Source: Anaerolineales bacterium (lineage in GTDB: Bacteria; Chloroflexota; Anaerolineae; Anaerolineales; Villigracilaceae). From it: a DNA stretch of 64,000 nt. The stretch lies in NCBI GenBank assembly GCA_919902735.1, contig CAKKRM010000240.1, positions 1 through 64,000 of the forward strand. Direction: 5' to 3'. Made by a program: the position numbers and the translations under genes. Positions 61,004 to 64,000 of the stretch are shown in pieces. The notes under the pieces are model-generated. The model worked only from the letters and a program-made list of their open reading frames with translations. It was not told the origin of the DNA and searched no databases. Each line of letters begins with the position of its first letter. The stretch's first letter is position 1.

Positions 61004-61762
61004 CTACTTCGCCGTTCTCTTCCCGCGCGTCCTTTCCCCGATCTTCGGAACCTTGTCGCCTTTCAACTCAGCGATCTCATCTCCGGTGAGATACCGCCAT
61101 TGACGCGGCTTGAGACTGCCCAATTTCAATGTGCCAATTCGTAAGCGGATGATTTTCACCACAGGCAATCCCAACAGCCTGCCCACTTCACGGATCTGAC
61201 GTTTCTTTCCTTCACCCATTACTATACGAATCCATGCACCTTTGCCCGATGAAGAAAGGAAGTTGACTTCAGCGGGCTTGGTCTTATCGCCATCTTCCAT
61301 CACAACGCCTCTGCGCCAGGCTTCCATTTGTTTTTCATCGGGACGGCGCGCAACCAGAACTCGGTATTCCTTCTCATGCCCAAAACGCGGATGAGTCAAC
61401 TTGTTGGTCAACTCGCCATCGTTGGTCATCAAGATCAAACCTTCCGAGTCGAAGTCCAAACGGCCAACGGGATACAAATGCCCTTCAACTGGAATCAAGT
61501 TCCGCACGGTTTGGCGGTCATCCTGTCCCTCGGCGGCGGAAAGCACATTGCGGGGCTTGTACAGGGCAATGTATGTCAAAGTCTCTGCTTTGGGCAGGGC
61601 TTTTCCATCGATCATGACTTTATCAACAGAGAGATCAGCCTTCTGCCCCAACTCAGCGACCTTGCCATTGACACGCACGCGGCCTTCGGTAATGAACACC
61701 TCACAGGCGCGGCGGGAACCATACCCTGCCTGGGCAAGTAGTTTTTGTAAACGTTCTTCCAT
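61004..61762 (-). CDS. rluB: 23S rRNA pseudouridine synthase RluB-type
   Basis: A 252-residue RsuA/RluB-family pseudouridine synthase. An N-terminal S4 RNA-binding domain (MEERLQKLLAQAGYGSRRACEVFI, about 1-60) is followed by the catalytic domain with the active aspartate in VGRLDFDSEGLILMTNDG (near 103). It turns a uridine of 23S rRNA helix 89-type targets into pseudouridine; RluB rather than RsuA is chosen because scpB lies directly upstream (seven bases), a common pairing. The C-terminus is basic (GERTRGKRTAK). Confidence 0.92.
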   Translation of the reverse strand: MEERLQKLLAQAGYGSRRACEVFITEGRVRVNGKVAELGQKADLSVDKVMIDGKALPKAETLTYIALYKPRNVLSAAEGQDDRQTVRNLIPVEGHLYPVGRLDFDSEGLILMTNDGELTNKLTHPRFGHEKEYRVLVARRPDEKQMEAWRRGVVMEDGDKTKPAEVNFLSSSGKGAWIRIVMGEGKKRQIREVGRLLGLPVVKIIRLRIGTLKLGSLKPRQWRYLTGDEIAELKGDKVPKIGERTRGKRTAK

Positions 61763-61769
61763 TGAAACA

Positions 61770-62348
61770 CTACCCTTTCAACAACTCTGTATGTTCGGTC
61801 TCTACTTCCACCTGAACAGCGAGCGCAGCGAGCGGCGGCAATTCGATAATTGAACTTAAACCGAAATGCTGTAAAAACTCGGGTGTGGTAGAGTATAAAA
61901 TCGGTCGGCCAGGGCCGTCTGTGCGTCCAGATTCCTGAACGAGCCCCTTGCTCAACAGGCTTTTCATCATGCCATCGCTGTTCACGCCGCGGATCGAATC
62001 CACCTGCGGACGGGTGACAGGCTGTTGGTAGGCAATGATCGCCAGCGTCTCCAGCGCGGCGCGGCTGAGATGCGTTGTCGCTTCAAGCCCAAGAAAATGC
62101 TCGACGATGGCAGCTAATTCAGGAGCCGTTGTCAGTTGCACACGCCCAGCGCTTCGTTGCAGACGCAGGCCGCGGGTTAAGAGTGAATCGTCAAGTTCTT
62201 TAAGTCCACGCTCGATCACCGAAGGAGTCACATCCAACGCTTGCGCCAGTTGAGTCACAGGCACAGGTTCGGCAGAAACGAACAACATCGCCTCGATCTT
62301 TGCCGCAAGGCTGAAATCCGCATCTGAAATGTTTTGAGAGTCGCTCAT
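61770..62348 (-). CDS. scpB: Segregation and condensation protein B
   Basis: A 192-residue ScpB with two winged helices. Motifs are LAAKIEAMLFVSAEPVPV near the start and ALETLAIIAYQQPVTRPQV with IRGVNSDGMM in the second half. It binds ScpA in the SMC condensin complex that organises the chromosome. The ORF extends 13 codons upstream, but the ATG at 62348 (protein start MSDSQNISD) follows CGGAG and is preferred. scpA is not beside it; the upstream neighbour is a divergent lipoprotein gene. Confidence 0.92.
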   Translation of the reverse strand: MSDSQNISDADFSLAAKIEAMLFVSAEPVPVTQLAQALDVTPSVIERGLKELDDSLLTRGLRLQRSAGRVQLTTAPELAAIVEHFLGLEATTHLSRAALETLAIIAYQQPVTRPQVDSIRGVNSDGMMKSLLSKGLVQESGRTDGPGRPILYSTTPEFLQHFGLSSIIELPPLAALAVQVEVETEHTELLKG

Positions 62349-62399
62349 GCTATAATTACTCCGCTTAAAAAAATATTCGCAAATCAAAAAAACTAAAAT

Positions 62400-62966
62400 A
62401 TGAAAACATCCAAACTTTATTTTTCCATCTTATCGCTCGCACTTGCATCACAGGCCTGTTCCATCTTCGTTGGCGGCCCCGATTATCCCGCCCAGGCCAT
62501 TCCCTACTCGCCCAATGAAGTGCAAAACATGCGCACGCAGATCGAGCAAGCGTTTCTCGCGGGCGCAGAGTCGGGTATTGTCACATTGCAGATCACCGAA
62601 AGCCAGCTCACATCCTACATGACCGAAATATTACAGGCGCAGGCAGACCCGCCCTTCACCGAGCCGCAAGTTCTGCTTCGCAACGGTCAAATGCAAATGT
62701 ACGGAAAAGTAAAGCAAGGCATGTTCGACGCCAACATTCTCATCACCATGAACGTCGGCATCGACGAAATAACAGGCCAGCCAAAAGTCGAGATCGCCTC
62801 GGCAGATTTCGGCCCCCTGCCCGCGCCCGAAGGCATCAACACCGCCATGAACGCCGTCATCGCCGAAGCCTTCACAGGCTCGCTTGGCCCGGTGGCCGTC
62901 GGCTTTCGTTTGGAAGCGATCACCATCGCAGACGGCATCATGACCCTCACTGGACGAATCAAATAG
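62400..62966 (+). CDS. Lipoprotein of unknown function
   Basis: A 188-residue lipoprotein. The signal peptide ends in the lipobox ASQAC (cysteine 20). The mature part is a small alpha-beta domain with VTLQITESQLTSYMTEIL and VEIASADFGPLPAPEGINTAM; it looks like an LmeA/DUF2993-type lipid-binding fold, but I am not sure. A plus-strand TATAAT (62351-62356) lies 44 bases upstream. It is followed after 18 bases by another lipoprotein gene. Confidence 0.78.
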   Translation: MKTSKLYFSILSLALASQACSIFVGGPDYPAQAIPYSPNEVQNMRTQIEQAFLAGAESGIVTLQITESQLTSYMTEILQAQADPPFTEPQVLLRNGQMQMYGKVKQGMFDANILITMNVGIDEITGQPKVEIASADFGPLPAPEGINTAMNAVIAEAFTGSLGPVAVGFRLEAITIADGIMTLTGRIK

Positions 62967-62984
62967 CGGCTGGATTATACCCGA

Positions 62985-64000
62985 ATGCCCCGCCTCGGAC
63001 TCCGCCCGCGCCTGCTCTTTGCACTATTAACATTCGCTACGCTGATTGTTTCCTGCCGCTCCCCGCAGATCGGGGAAAAGATCGTCATCACCATCGTTGC
63101 AGACGGCACAGCGCAAGACCTTAGCATTGCCGCTGGCAGCACCGTCTCGCAAGCTTTGCAAACCGCAGGCATTGCCCCAGGCAGCCTGGACAGAACCGAG
63201 CCGCCATTTTACACAGTCTTAAGCGAAGGCGATCTTATCACCCTCACCCGCGTGGTGGAAACGTTTGAAACTGAAGAAACCATCGTCCCATTTGAAAGAC
63301 AGATCATCCGCAACGAAACCCTTGCCGAAGGCGAAACAAGGCTTGTGCAGGCGGGCGTCAACGGATTGGAGGAAATCACCTACCGCAGAATCCTCGAAGA
63401 CAATCTGGAAATCAGCAAATCGGAAGTGAAGACTGTGGTGTTAAAAGAAGCGCTGCCAGAGATCGTGATGGTCGGCGCGCAATCTTCGTACACGCCATTG
63501 AACATCCCTGGCACAATCGCCTATCTCGCGGGCGGCAATGCGTGGATCATGGAAGGTTCCACCGCGAACCGCCGCATCATCGTCAGCGCTGGCGATCTGG
63601 ACGGGCGCATTTTTACCCTCTCACCCAACGGCGAATATTTGGTTTTCACCCGCAAATCCAAAAAACCTGCGGATGAGGAAATTAATACCTTGTGGGCGGT
63701 CCGCACCAAAAATTTAGATCCAAAGCTGATCTACCTGCAGGCATCCAACGTGGTGCATTTCGCTTCATGGATTCCAGGCACGAACTCTGTGGCCTACTCC
63801 ACCGTGGAGCCGCGCAGCGCAGTTCCAGGCTGGCAGGCCAATAATGACTTGTACCGAGTCAGCATTACGGGTGGAAGTCCGCGCAAGTTGTTGAGCGCAA
63901 ACAGCGGCGGCGTGTACGGCTGGTGGGGCATGTCTTTTGCGTATGCGCCAAGCGGCGTGCTGGCCTACTCCCGCCCCGATGGAATTGGGTTGGTGGATCA
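62985..64000 (+). CDS. Lipoprotein with G5-like and beta-propeller segments (partial)
   Basis: The reading frame starts at the ATG at 62985 and stays open to the window end (338 codons seen), so the gene is cut off. The signal peptide ends in the lipobox LIVSC (cysteine 24). Residues about 31-85 look like a ubiquitin-like DUF348 repeat (VITIVADGTAQDLSIAAGST), and 86-160 like a G5 domain (EETIVPFERQIIRNETLAEG), both common in cell-wall-active proteins. From about 180 there are WD40/TolB-like propeller blades (FTLSPNGEYLVFTR, MSFAYAPSGVLAYSRP). A surface-binding role is likely; partner unknown. Confidence 0.82.
   Translation, partial: MPRLGLRPRLLFALLTFATLIVSCRSPQIGEKIVITIVADGTAQDLSIAAGSTVSQALQTAGIAPGSLDRTEPPFYTVLSEGDLITLTRVVETFETEETIVPFERQIIRNETLAEGETRLVQAGVNGLEEITYRRILEDNLEISKSEVKTVVLKEALPEIVMVGAQSSYTPLNIPGTIAYLAGGNAWIMEGSTANRRIIVSAGDLDGRIFTLSPNGEYLVFTRKSKKPADEEINTLWAVRTKNLDPKLIYLQASNVVHFASWIPGTNSVAYSTVEPRSAVPGWQANNDLYRVSITGGSPRKLLSANSGGVYGWWGMSFAYAPSGVLAYSRPDGIGLVD

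Overview
The window looks like a chromosomal contig from a Chloroflexota bacterium, most likely of the Anaerolineae. I infer this from coding style and gene families, not from a marker gene: many GAF-domain sensors, near-consensus sigma-70 promoters placed 6-7 nt before start codons (leaderless mRNAs), dispersed palindromes of the type CGTCATTGCGA...CGAAGCAATCT, and runs of GGATGAA heptamers between genes.

Layout. Positions 1-9 kb (mostly minus strand) carry an asymmetric heterodimeric ABC exporter whose two half genes are separated by a 23S rRNA-intervening-sequence-type four-helix-bundle gene bordered by heptamer repeats. A transmembrane Ser/Thr kinase follows, translationally coupled to an 814-residue protein of unknown function. 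Positions 9-19 kb are accessory: a class IV aminotransferase carrying an in-frame palindromic repeat, a tyrosine recombinase, a zinc-ribbon / three-TM / CHAT-STAND-TPR cassette, a HEPN-MNT pair, a decayed second copy of the CHAT gene tail, a PH/GRAM-like membrane protein, a 22-residue lysine-rich peptide and a radical SAM protein. Positions 19-22 kb hold a SET-domain protein, a small conserved protein, a HAD hydrolase, a polyprenyl synthetase and tRNA-Gly(CCC).

The main feature is 22.2-54.9 kb, a tightly packed plus-strand array. It has two stand-alone receiver proteins, then eleven membrane receptors that all contain GAF domains but no histidine kinase, cyclase, methyl-accepting or other recognisable output domain. 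A substrate-binding lipoprotein without a transporter lies among them. After the receptors come a ParA-type ATPase, one soluble hybrid kinase (GAF-PAS-GAF-HisKA-HATPase-REC-REC), and a threonine synthase fused to a receiver domain. The receptors end in a half-GAF, a helix and the first part of another GAF; the hybrid kinase begins with the same half-GAF and helix and continues into a full GAF and the catalytic core. My hypothesis is a split sensory system: many interchangeable membrane receptors share one kinase hub, ParA positions the assembly, and outputs go to REC-only proteins and to a metabolic enzyme with its own receiver. This is inference from gene order and domain content.

Positions 54.9-64 kb hold a DMT-family transporter, a convergent minus-strand two-component operon (three-GAF kinase, REC-GAF kinase, REC-winged-helix regulator), rluB and scpB, and two plus-strand lipoproteins, the second running off the window end. 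Protein identifications come from reading motifs; no database search was run, so borders and family names are approximate.
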